DNA from: Serinus canaria
Lineage: Eukaryota > Chordata > Aves > Passeriformes > Fringillidae
Reading direction: 5' to 3'
Assembly: GCF_022539315.1 (NCBI RefSeq)
Contig: NC_066313.1
Span: forward strand, 67,831,934 to 67,895,933
DNA: 64,000 nucleotides
Of the stretch, positions 13,577-25,135 are shown piece by piece. The stretch's first letter is position 1. Each line of letters starts with the position of its first letter. A program made the position numbers and the translations under genes. The notes below the pieces were generated by a model. The model was not told the DNA's origin, did not search any database, and was given only the letters and a program-made list of their open reading frames with translations.

Positions 13577-13577
<1 letters not shown>
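10646..13577. other. AT-rich non-coding stretch
   Basis: No gene was recognised. A perfect 11-bp unit ACTTCAACTTC is tandemly duplicated at 11537-11558. The part 11690-12080 has higher GC and contains a small perfect hairpin CTGCATC-TGGC-GATGCAG near 11971-11988. I could not assign it to a repeat family. Confidence 0.5.
11537..11558. repeat. 11-bp perfect tandem duplication
   Basis: The unit ACTTCAACTTC is repeated twice head to tail and followed by a partial copy, ACTTGAAG. It is a short simple repeat. Confidence 0.8.

Positions 13578-13638
<61 letters not shown>
13578..13638 (+). repeat. (TATC)n tetranucleotide microsatellite
   Basis: About fifteen uninterrupted TATC units span 61 bp. Perfect, uninterrupted arrays of this size are usually polymorphic in length in vertebrates. 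Confidence 0.98.
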
Positions 13639-16600
13639 GTCAAATCTTAACCTTGTAAGGCAAAGTTTGTAAGCAAGTAATTTTTGTTTCTTCCTCTTTT
13701 TGAAGAATGAGAAGTTATAATACTCTCAGCAAATTACAGGTATGGCTTATAATTATTTTTCTTTCCACATTTCTGAATTATATAAAAATTAATAAGAAAA
13801 GCAACATTTATTAAAATTCTAATAGTTAAGCCTTTTAAAATGTAAGATAAAAAAAGGTAAAGCAGGATGAAGTATTTCAAGTGTGAGTACCCAGGTGCTG
13901 CCATAGAGATTTAACTCTTTATTCAATACCTTTATTTATAAATGCATTCTTAGAAAGGTGAGGACACTGCATTAGGAACAAGGTTCAGGCTGTCAGAGAT
14001 ACTAAAGTCAAGTCATCCTCTAAACCATGTTAGCAGAGCTCATATACAGAAGCTGGGTGCCTCTGTGAGAGATAAAGCCTCTGGAAATCTCTCTTAGTGT
14101 GAAATCAATTTCTCAGTTTCTCAAAAATATTAAAGAACGAGATAGTAACTGAAATTGACAGAGAAAATTGTTGCTTGCAGATTGCATGCTTTTGTAAAAT
14201 GCCCTATATTCTATATTTGCTCAGTTTTGCTGCAGGAGTCATCATTCCTGTTGCATGGGAACCAGTTGTACTAAATGAACAATTAAACTCCTAGGTAAAA
14301 TAGAATAAGATGTTGGAGGTATGCTTATACTACCTTATTTTTCTTTGTTTTTTTATCTTTATGCTTTTTTTGCCTTTTTATCTTGCTGTAGGCTATGCAT
14401 TCCTTAAAACAAGAAAAGTGAATGCATGCAAAGTGGGAGGCAGGTGAATCTAGTCAAACTTAATCTCATCTAATCAAATCACGTTCACTTTCCCTAAACA
14501 AAGGCTTCAGTCACATGAAGAACCTTGAGGGAAGTCAGAGCATGAAACTGGTAATTCACTGCGCTTTTCCATTTTAAATTCGGTTTAAGAAACTTTCACT
14601 TACCCTCTTTATAAAATAAAAAGAGGACTTGTATTTGGACTAAAATTCACTTTTGGATTAAAATGGAAGTAGTAGGTTTGTTTGTTTGTTTTTGGATAAA
14701 ATATGCACGAGGTTTCTTATCTGCTTGCTTGGAGTTATTTTTTGTTTTAAGTTTGTTTTTTTAAATGAAAATCTAACTTTTGGTGCCATATATTTCAGTT
14801 TACCATCTAATTCAAGAATTTTGTTTTAGGGCCACCTCATAAACTGTTTTGAGTTTCTTGCTTATATTCCAAGCAATACACATGCAAACACAGAATTAAG
14901 ATCCATCTAGCTAGAACTGATTTATTTTCCAGGGACTCTCGTGGCTTCCAGGCTAAACATCTGTGCAGGCTACACCCTCCTCTAAAGAGTTACTTCCTCT
15001 TCAGAAGCAGTCATGTGGTGTTGAATTGACATTATGCTCCACAGCCCCTGAAGCATGCACCATTGCCAGGAGTGAAATCAGAGCTCCACCCCACACTTCA
15101 CTGGTGTGCCAGTGTGGTTCATATGGACACTGCAGAAGGCTAACTTGTGCCAATGTGTTCCATATAAACTTCTTTAAAATGTTGATACATGGCTATTGCA
15201 GGGGAGGTCACAGCATGTTTTTTGGATATGCTATTCTAAACAGTTGAGACTTTTAAGAAGGTATGAATGTAAATGAGATTCTAAATAACAAGCACTTCTG
15301 AAAAAAATGTTGCCAATCCCAAACCCTTAACACTGGCCCATTTTTTAAGTCTCACTTTGAAAAAATAAACTAGTTTCTTAAATAAAATATAATATTTTAG
15401 GCAATAAAATATTTTTATTGTATATATATCTCTTTTCATCTGTGGATTTAATTAATGGTGTACACAGCACTTGGCAAAGTAACTATCAATCTCTTCATGC
15501 ATAGAATGGCAGAGACTTCATCTTCCAATGGCATTTCAAAAACAGAACAAAAACTGATAGAAGCAAGTGTTAAATATACATGATCTCTCATGATTCCCAC
15601 AAAATTGAATGATTATTTGTATTGTTGGTGAAAGTGCTGAAAAGTATAAAATCTGAAAAATGTCTCAAAGGAAGAAATCCTTTGTTGTTCAAAATCTATG
15701 TTTCAGGGGTACCTAAAAAGCATGCTGTCTGCCAATTACTCAGAGAAGGACTGATTTGATGCACAAGTTGTGGAACTATGTGAAACTGCAAAAGTTGTAA
15801 GAATAAATGCTGTAAATAAATAATATATTACGTGGTAGGACAGGACTGCTGTTCAGTCACATTTATTTATTCCATTTTTTTTTTATTTTTGGACAACTGG
15901 CAAAGAGAATCCTTTTTTCTGGCCCCTAAATTCAGACAATACCAGTTAAAGGGTTAGAATGGTGAGCAGCAGGCAGGAAGAGCAAGCAGTAAATTCATGA
16001 AGTAGGATCAAGAGAAGCAGAGTAACTGAGAAAATGTTAGGAAAGAAGAATACATTAGAAAAAATCAGTAATTTGAAAGTTTAATAGTTGTGAGGAAACT
16101 TGAGTGATATATACAGACAGAGAGCAGTAAAAGAACTACTGTAACCCCTGTTATTTTCTTTTAACAAAGACATTTCCTTACACACAATTAAAGTAGATTT
16201 GGGGGATTAAGAAATAAATGTCTCAAAGCCTGTGGGAATAGAGTTGTTAAATCTAGTGTCTTGGCCACATTCCTGTTTGGATATTGCCCCATTTTTTTAA
16301 AGTTGCATATGGTAACTGTCTGTATTTCCTGTCCTAAATTGACAAGTAGCCTTGCCTTATTTTATTAGACAGCTGCTTATTCTAAAGTAGTTTGTAAGTC
16401 TTTGGTGTAAAAGATGGTATATCCAAGGGTCTGGATTAAATAGATTGCTTAGAATTGCCAAAAGGAAGATATACATGGCAAAAGTTGTAAAGGTAAATTC
16501 TTTTCAGGTTTCCTGCTGTAATGTGTATGTGGAGAGTGGGGAAAGGAATATATCCCATGCATTTGAATGAGCTTCTGGCAGCAGGACTGCTATTTTGGTT

Positions 16601-19289
16601 CTCATTGCAATTGATGAAGTTCTCTTTGAGACAAGGCAAGGGATTTGGAGTCCTTTCCTTGAGTTAAAAATTGGCGTTTGCATATGCTGTGTTGTAAGAG
16701 AGGATTTCCATACAGCCACTTTCATCCACTCAACAGTGTAAGAATTCTGAGTTTACATAACTTAATCAGTTAAAAAAAAGGAAGAAAATAGAAAAAAAAA
16801 ATCAATGCTGAGGCAGAACACTGGCCTCCTTAAATCTTTTCCTGGGCAGTGAGCTGGGTAATGAATTGTGATATCATCTTTACAATTCTCATTAATGAGA
16901 AATTAATCTTTCCCTTAGGAAATAAGACTTGCTGGATGTCATTAGTCAAAGTTCAAAGAATTGCTTGCCAGGACAAATACTGTCCTGGCTATACTTGCCC
17001 AAGCACAAACAGACATCTTGACTTCTGTGACTGCTTGGCCAGTGCAATAAAATATATTTATAATCTCAGTAACTAAAAGGGAGGAAATGGAGTAATAAAA
17101 TAATTGCCTCTTTTCTGTTTGTGCCCAAGGGCCTTTTATAGTTTATTTCCTATCTGTATTTAGCACTGTTTCCACTATAATGGTTTTCAGACTAATTATT
17201 CTTTTTCTTGGTCATATTTGCTTTTACTTTTCTGAAGTGAAAAAATATCATCTTACCAAGAATGCTGTTACAAACTCTACTTTCATTGTAGCTTTTGTTC
17301 TTGCCTAATAGCTTTCTCTTCTGCTTCGTTCCATCTAAGGTTGAGAAGTGTTATAATGAATAGTTGCAGGGTTACTGGGTGAAGGTAAAGTTCAGGCAGG
17401 TTGACTTCTGAATGACCCTCTGTGACAGTTTTAAGCAGCAAAAATATTTCTAGGAAGGAACTCAGGCTTACAATGGCTTGCTTCTCTATTTAGGAGGTTA
17501 GGGAAGGAGGAATGGTCTTTACTAACCCAAATATTGTGCTGCCAAGCAACTTGCAGTTCACATGCTAGTGGTTAATTTTAATAGTTTGTGATATTTTTCC
17601 AAAAGAAATAAGAATGACATTTTTCACAGCCTGAGGGAATATAAGAAAGAAGTTTTGCAGTAACAGAACACTTCATTGATACAATATCAGGGGAAAAACA
17701 ACTACATGATAGCAATAGATATCAGAAGTGAATTCATATGCTCATACTTTGTGCTTATTAGGGCTGTTATAAGACTTTTCATTATGCCAGTGTTACATCA
17801 TCCTATGGACTAGGTTTATTTAACATCACAGAACCATTAGATAGAATACCATTGCCCCCCAACCTGTGACTTCAGAAAGGCATGCAAATGCTAACACCTT
17901 TGAAGACTCTGTATGTAAATATTTTCTTTTGGTGCTTAAGATGTTGGCCTCTTTTTCATTGAAATAGGTGTCTAAGATAAAAAGGAATATTCCCACCTGA
18001 TTGTATTGAACTGGGTGGAAAAATCAGATTCTTTGAGAACTGTGAATGTGAATATTGAAGCATCTGTGCTGATGTCAGCCCCAAATGAATTTTAGCAATT
18101 TCATGTAAGTATTGTTTCTAGCAATGAAAAACATCAAAACGTCAGGACCTATGTAATATGATGAGAAATGCAGTGGAAGTATGAATGGAAGTGATAGTGC
18201 ACTTCAAAAAATATTTTAGCCAGAAGAATCCGAAATAGATTAAAAAAATAATAATCTCTGGAGAGGTAATTCAGGTTTTGAAAATATGCAAAAATGTAGT
18301 GTTTTAAAAATATAAGTACCTTATGGCCTTGTTTCATGGCAGAGGTGGGTTTGTTTGCATGCCCTAAACAATTATTTTGATGCCTATGTATATATTAATT
18401 TCTTTTAACTGTTTCTCTAAAAGGTGCAATGTCATTGCAGTTCTTAATCCTAAATTTGACTCCAAGTTAGTGCAACCTTTGTCTGCAGACATTTTGTAGT
18501 GATTAAATTGACAATGTACACAGACTATTTGCACAGAGAAATATAAGCACATGAAATTCTCAAAATTGGCTCAGAATAACAACCTTTAACGTATTTTGCT
18601 GAATGATTTAATGAGTAATATTAGAATATTTGTGGGAGCTGTATAATTAACTGCATGTTCTATTACCAGAAGACTGCACTATTATCTCTATTGATGTGGG
18701 CAGGAGTGCACAGGCAATACAGCTAAGAAATACACACTGTTTTTGTGATCTAAGTTGCTGAGGAGGTGGGGCATGCAAGTCATAAAGGAACAATTGCCAT
18801 GATTTGTTTTCTCAGCCAACTGCATGCTGTTTGGCATGTTAACAGGGGGGAATTACACGGGTTATATATAATGGAATGTCTGAACAGCTGCTGTGGTGAG
18901 AGCAGTCGACAGGTTTGTCAGCTTTTAGAGTAATTAGCCCAGCAGGAAATCCATTCCCAGGTGTCTACTGGAAGGAATCAAGTTTGGTGAGGAAATGACG
19001 GATAAGAAAATGAGAGTGGAGATGTGTACAAGCGTCTCTTTTTATAAGAGCAAAAAAAGCTTTCCTGGAATTTATAGGATTGAGACATAAGAATAGAAAT
19101 ATTCTTTTGTTTCAATCCATTTATCCATCTATATCCCAAGTCTGTCTCCAAAAGGCTCTGACTGATCATAAGCAGGTACTCAAGGAACAGTATGGACAGA
19201 GCAGGCATGTGGCTTCAAGTTATGCTCTCAAATTCCAACTGATTTCAGCTCAGCGGTTTCTGGACTCCCAGCTGACTTCTCTCCTTAAT
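13639..19289. other. AT-rich non-coding stretch
   Basis: No gene or confident transposable element was recognised over this 5.6-kb interval. A short GTTT run lies at about 14676-14691. A somewhat GC-richer patch at 14930-15250 contains a 94-codon plus-strand frame without recognised motifs. The part 18770-18960, with paired GCATGC/TTGGCATG motifs, reads like unique non-coding DNA. Several 60-75 codon frames on both strands look like chance. Confidence 0.5.
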
Positions 19290-19620
19290 CACCCCAGTGC
19301 ATGACTCTTGCAGGTGGCCATCCAAGTTTCTCATGAACCTTGTCAAATCTTTACATTCACAATGTCTTTTGGCAAGGAGTTCCACAGCTCTGCTGCCCAT
19401 TGCATAAAAAAACCCAAAAAAACTTGCCTTTCTTTGCTCCAAACTTGTACCCTCCTTGTTTCTGCCAATAGTTCCTTTTTCTTTCACTGGAAGAGCTTAA
19501 GAACTGTCAGCTCCTATGCCTTCTGTCTCTTATACATTTTAGTATATTATTCCACCCATATTCATTCTTTTTCCAAGTTGTGTCTCTTCCATGGTGACGT
19601 ATCCTGTCTATTTAAATTTT
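19290..19620 (-). mobile_element. Degraded CR1-like LINE 3' region
   Basis: Read on the plus strand this is the reverse of a CR1 3' UTR. The landmark GGCAAGGAGTTCCACAGCTC at 19372-19391 corresponds to the conserved GGCAA..TGTTCCA block of CR1 antisense copies. It is followed by an A/C-rich run and then CTCCAAACTTGTACCCTCC, which fits the next conserved block. Divergence is high and the boundaries are approximate. Frames through it on both strands (for example 19308-19691 plus) are not genes. Confidence 0.5.
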
Positions 19621-22600
19621 ACGCACACACAGAAGCAATTTCAGGCACTTTTTATTTGCTTTGCCTTTCTTTGAAAATAGTTACTGAATGAAATTGGCTA
19701 AGTGGAGTGATCACAATCTAATCTTTGCTTGCTTTATATTAACTAGCTTATATAGGCTATAATTGGTGAACCACAAAATAAATATATGGTGGATAATCTT
19801 TTTGGGGATTAGTTACAGAGGAGTTCAAGAAAATAAATGAATCCAAATGCCTAAAGGTAATCCCTTGCTTTTAGTTCAGTCCAAGTCAACGCAGTGTATA
19901 GGACCTATTTTGTCATAGCACTACAGTGGTAAAGTAGTAATATCTTAAGGATTCTGATGTCTAAGTGTTGGAGAGGGGCTTTCCCTAATATTTTGAATAC
20001 ATTAGTAGTCCTTTTTGTAACACAAAATAAAACTACATAAATTTTTCACTAGAAGCTTTAAATGAAACATTATTTTAATGTCTTTCATACTTGATTTTAA
20101 TTTCAGTAAGACCAATATGTGTCCCATATTTATCTCTTTACCAAATACCATATGAAATATGACTGTCATTGTAAATTCATTTTATAGCTGATCTTAAATA
20201 GATTTTTTTTAATTGTTGGTATTGGCTCACCCACTAAAAATATCCTGAATGCACTAAACTCCAGGTACTGGAACTAGTGACTGTATCTTGTGAGTTAACA
20301 TTTAGACTGTTTATTTATGGGTTACTGTTATTGTAATTAATTTTTTGTACTACAGGTTTGGAAAAAAAAAATCGTCAAAGAATTCATGGGGGCATGTACA
20401 GAAATCTAAAAGCTGTAAACTGGACTAGGTGGAATCACCTTGCTGCAGTCGTGGCTCAAAATAGATTGACTCTGGAGAAAGCTGGCATCAAGTTGTCAGA
20501 CAGATTTCCTTTATACATTAGACAGAAATTTAAATCAAGAAAGGAAGTTGTCAAGCCATACTGAGTATTGCAAAACCTAACTTTCTGGTTCCTGTCCCAC
20601 AGCCACATCCGTATTTAAAATTAGGTGCATAAGCTGCTTTTATAATGTCAAGTGGGAACGAGATACCTCAGAAACAGATCCAAAACAATCAGCATACTAG
20701 AAAAACAGTTGTGGGCCACAGGCTGCAGACAGAGGTTGCCTAACAGTCTATAAAACATGCTTTCATACAAATTATGTCTTAATAATTTTGTATTGTGCCA
20801 TCCACAACATCTAGTGTCTAGATCTCTAACTGCATTATGACATGTCAATTCACTCTGTGTATCAAATCAGAAATAAATGCACTTCTCAGTTGTTGAATAA
20901 TGAGAAAAACACACATAGTCCATAGCTATTTTTTTTTAGAGAATGGCTCATCACTATAAGAAGTCTTAAAGTATTTATGAACAGAAAATAGGGATATTAA
21001 ATAAGAAGAAATTACTTTCTACTGTGTTGTTATTCTATTTGAATACATGTTGCTAAATATCCAGTACAGAAACGAAGCAGAAAGTTTTATAAGACTCTAT
21101 ATCATTCTTCTGGCCTGACATTCCTGGCAGAAAAGAAGGAAATGAAATGTCATTACATTCTGTGCATGAGAGGTACTTTAGGACCCTGGACCCCTGATTT
21201 ATTATATTCTTTGGGGATCTTTATTTTCTTACTAATTTTTCCATTAGCAACTCAGCAGCTTTTGGAGAAACTTTCTTGTGTTATTGCTGCATTGATTGCT
21301 GCATTACATGAAAAATATCCTCTTTTCTGTTACCACATTATCTAGTTGTGCTAGACAATGTTCAGCAAGCTGTGTTTCATTTCTTTTTGCTTTATGTTAT
21401 GATATATTTTGATCACACTTCATTTTCCTATTACATATCTGATATCTGTTTATTCAATAACCTTGGCATTGTCAGTCTTCGTGCCTCAGACACTCATAAA
21501 GTGAATTCAAAGAATTATTAGACCTACAATCTTGTGTTTCAAGGCATAATACCAGGGTCTGTTTCTTTAAAAATAGCTCCAATTCAATTCCCTTGGCTTA
21601 TTTGATACTAAGGAATCTGGAAGATGCAGAGGGTAAACCGGCTGGAGAGTTCTTGGTGAAAATTAGGAAAAAAGAGAAAGGTACTGCTTTGAAAGGAAAA
21701 AGATACCAAAGAGTGGGCAAACAGAAGAAAAGCTGACAGCTGACTGCAAAACAGCTAGAGACTTTCTAAAGGGGTGAGATCCTTGTTGGTATGCTTCCTT
21801 TCCATTTGTCAGAGGTTTAGATGAATCTGGGAAGAAAATTACTAGGAACTATGCCCTGGGCAATAGAGCAGCTAGGAAAACTGGGAGCAGGCTGAGTATG
21901 CAACCTGCAATTACAAAAATACAAAAAACCCTGAAGATCCGTAAAGGGCTTACTGAGTGAGATGTTTTCAGGAAAATCTTTGACATCTGAGTGTGTAGAA
22001 CACTCAGAATTCTTCACAGAAACACATAATATGTTTGAACATTTACCTCAAGGCATAATCCATCCGGAGAAAATTTCAAGCCTGTGGATGTGCTACTGAG
22101 CAGAACTAATGCACAATACTAGAGATAAGAAAGACTAGGATGGTCTTTTGAATGTTAACTGAGGTTTTCTTTTCACTGAAAGGGAAAAGTTTTTACATCA
22201 AACAAAATGACTGGAAAGTAAAATGCCTCTGAAGAATATATGTGAAATCACTGAAACAGGCCATGATTAAAGATGAGGAATTTAAAATTAATATTATGGG
22301 AGGATACAGTGTTAACCATATAATGTCTAGGTGCTTTAGCTATATGTGTTACTTTTTGTCAGAAGTTTGGTGTCCCTTGGCCCTTATTGTGGATACTGTG
22401 GGATTAGCAGTATTATTCAATAAATTAGCAGGTTATATAAAATAAATGAAAATTATGTGTGTACAACATTCTATTTCAAAACACTGAGAATTTTCAAAAA
22501 CTTAATGTATTGTTTTGACCTCTAGATGGAAGAAATGAAGACAGTAAAGAGCTATTTCTCTTAGATGCATTCAGAATGTTAAATTTTTACTTAATCTAGA

Positions 22601-22744
22601 CCAGGCTGACCATTTGAATATAAACAGACTTAAAACCCACAGATGTGGCATATGTACAGATGTGGTCTCTGTGCTCTGTGCCAGGAATTCACATATTCTT
22701 GCAAGGATATCTTATAGCCCCAATCTAAAAATCATGTGAAGGCA
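19621..22744. other. AT-rich non-coding stretch
   Basis: No gene was recognised. A 68-codon plus-strand frame at 20358-20564 is basic and follows a TACTACAG acceptor-like site, but it has no family match I know. Other frames (21142-21345 plus, 22017-21817 minus, 22242-22445 plus) are of chance length. Confidence 0.5.
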
Positions 22745-23215
22745 CTGAGTATACCCAGAAGAGTGCAACAAAGCTGGTGAGCTGGAAGGCACTTCTGTAA
22801 GTGATAGTTGAGAACACATTTGTCTTGTTTGAAGAGAAGCAGACTAAGGGGTAGCCTCAATGCTTTCCACAGCTTCCAGAGAAGGGAAAGGGGATGGGAG
22901 GCACTGATCTCCTGGCATCCAGTAATGGGCTACGTGGTAGTGATTCAAAGCTACATCAGGGGAGGTGTGACTTGGCATGAGGAGATATTTCTTTACTGGG
23001 AGGGTGGTCAACCATTAGAAAAAACCTCCTAGAGATGTAATCAATGCCCCATGTCTATCAGTGTTTGAAATGCCTTTGGACAATGTCCTTAATAATATAC
23101 TTTCCTTTCAGACAACCCTGAAATGGTCAGGCAATTGGCCTAGATGACCACTACAGGTTCCTTACAACTGAAATGATTTGTTCTGTTCTAGTCTGCTCTG
23201 TGGTATTCTAGTCTA
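22745..23215 (+). mobile_element. CR1 LINE fragment (3' end)
   Basis: The plus strand carries diverged CR1 3' landmarks in order: AGAGTGCAACAAAGCTGGTG, the TTTGAAGAGAAGCAGACTAA block, GGCACTGATCTCCTGGCATC, TCTTTACTGGGAGGGTGGTC, the GGCCTAGATGACCACTACAG block and a TTCCTTACAACTGAAATGAT block near the 3' end. The terminal short repeat has decayed to variants of TGTTCTGTTCTAGTC. The copy is 5'-truncated, and the 74-codon frame inside it is not functional. Confidence 0.82.
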
Positions 23216-23349
23216 ATCTCTATACAGTTTGAGGATTTGTTCCAAACTTTCCATTTACTTTGTATCCGTAAAGGTGGTCACACGTGGTCTTTAAAGAATT
23301 AAGTATGCTTTATTCTTTCTTTTTTGTAAGATAGAAGATACATGATGCA

Positions 23350-23565
23350 GTATCAAACTATTTACCTCCCCTGGCTAGCTGCAGAGGGAGTGACAGAGGT
23401 GGCCTTGGTGGGTGTTCAGTATTCAGCCAGCATCAACCCCCCTGCACCCAGGTTTGGCCCAGAAGAGTAGGGCATGGTGCTTTGCCCAGTTTCTGTGGCT
23501 AGGCATTAATTGCGTGGGATAGAGGCATGGTCAAGGGCAGCCTGCATCTGAGGGAGCTGCATGCC
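23350..23565 (+). mobile_element. ERV relic: LTR 3' end followed by leader-like sequence
   Basis: The block CTGGCTAGCTGCAGAGGGAG, then GGCCTTGGTGGGTG, then a CAGCCAGCATCAACC terminus resembles the same LTR end seen at 130-280. It is followed within 20 bp by GGTTTGGCCCAGAAG, which lies where a primer-binding site would be. Further on, ATTGCGTGGGATAGAGGCAT resembles the untranslated leader I recall for the family. If correct, this is an LTR-leader junction rather than a solo LTR. No gag frame remains. The region is noticeably GC-richer than its flanks. Confidence 0.45.
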
Positions 23566-23739
23566 CAAAATCAATAAATCTTGGAGATTTATTGATTTTT
23601 GATTATTGATTTTGAAATATTTTATTTATTAATTTGATATTAATAATATTTTAATATTTTGATATTATTAATATTTTATTTATTTATTTGATTATTGATT
23701 TTGAAATTTCTTGATTTTCAAAATCAATAAATCTTGGAG
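23566..23739. repeat. AT-rich nested palindrome with flanking direct repeats
   Basis: A 21-bp sequence (AAATCAATAAATCTTGGAG preceded by CA) occurs in direct orientation at 23566-23586 and 23719-23739. The first copy is followed by its own inverse (GATTTATTGATTTT at 23586-23599), giving a 14-bp stem with a short loop. In the centre, ATATTAATAATAT and its inverse ATATTATTAATAT flank a short spacer at about 23637-23674. A TTATTGATTTTGAAAT unit is also repeated near both ends. The whole 174-bp block is over 85 percent A/T. Confidence 0.85.
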
Positions 23740-24446
23740 TTTGGGTATCTATTGGACAGAAATAAAACCTTTTCAGTTTTGGCTTTTAAGCCCTTTTCAC
23801 TGCAGGAATTGCATCTGGTGCACTTGATAATTGTGTTCCTTAGAAAAAAAGAAATTGATATGACTAAATTCAAAGTGGTTTTGGCAAAAGCCCTCGCTGC
23901 ATAACTTTAGGGAAACCTTGGGGTCATGAGGTAAAAGTGAAGCTGAGTAGTTGTTTCAAAAGTAGAAAATGAAGAGCATAGTTAAATAATCTTATCTTTC
24001 TCTGGGTGAGGCTTATAACAAGATATTTGCTCAGGAAACTTAATTTAGATCCCAGAATCCTGCAGTTTCTTTATTATATAATATGGAATATAAAACCTGG
24101 AGTTTTTATTGCCCCTAAATCACAGTCTGGAATTGCTAGATCTAGGTGGAAGGTGTGACCCAAGGTAAGAAGAAGCATATTTAAGTATTCCCATCCCTGG
24201 GACAGACGAACCAGAAACTCAAGAAACACTTTCTGTAGAAACTTGATTTTTATTGCGTAATGCTGTATGAAAAAACTTGAAAATAATTATTTTGGCTTAG
24301 TGCACACAAAGAAATTGTGGTTTTGTTAGACTGGCAGGTTAGAACTACTATTGCTGCAAAAACATTGAAATTTAAAAGCTCTTATATTTTGCTTAATACA
24401 TTAAAATTTGTAATAGACACTGTATTTTGAACAAGATATAATATGC

Positions 24447-24464
24447 AAAAAAAAAAAAAAAAAA
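24447..24464 (+). repeat. A18 homopolymer
   Basis: There are eighteen consecutive A residues. No retroposon body was recognised immediately upstream. Confidence 0.95.
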
Positions 24465-25120
24465 GGTTGAGACGCAAAAGCAGTTCATCTTTCACCTATT
24501 AGTGAAAATATGTAGTCCACATCTGCTGAATGCCATTTTTTTAAATTTTCAGACTCTTCAAAAAATTTTTTTACACAACTTTCCTGACAAGAAAATTAGA
24601 AGTTTAAAAATTAACTTTCCTTTAGTGAGGCATAGTGACATGGTGGTTTACCAAACATCCCATCTCAGAGCAGAGATAACAATGTGCTTCTCTCTGTACA
24701 CATTCCTTAACTCGTGAACTGAGTTCTGCTTGCCTGTTTATTCAGGCAAAAGCTATTGGACATCTTGGCTCAGAATAAGACTGCAAGAAAAAAGACACAG
24801 GAGAAGCTTTTAAGAAGCTGTTTTTCTTCCCATGTATAAAAAAAGTAGTTGAGGGGTAGTCAAGAGACCTGCTTCCTGGAAATTTTTTTTCTTCTTTTAT
24901 AGTTCTGTAATTTTGTGTTTAAATATCATATTCCTTCTGTGTGAGAAAGACAGATGTGCATACTTCTGTTCACCTTCACCTGAAAATATATCTGCACTCT
25001 GAAACATATGCCCTGTTTTATTTCTCAAATATCTTTTCAGCTATGTCACAGGCTGTTTACCCAGCTATATGACTGCATGCTACAATGTTTGTTCCACAAG
25101 AACAGGTTAAATTTTTCTTC

Positions 25121-25135
25121 TTTTTTTTTTTTTTT
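25121..25135 (+). repeat. T15 homopolymer
   Basis: There are fifteen consecutive T residues with no recognised retroposon beside them. Confidence 0.95.

Noticed and set aside
19308..19691. 127-codon plus-strand frame
   Set aside because: It runs antisense through a degraded CR1 3' region; the open length is fortuitous.
20358..20564. 68-codon basic frame after an acceptor-like TACTACAG
   Set aside because: There is no partner exon or known motif; one acceptor-like site in 64 kb of AT-rich DNA means little.
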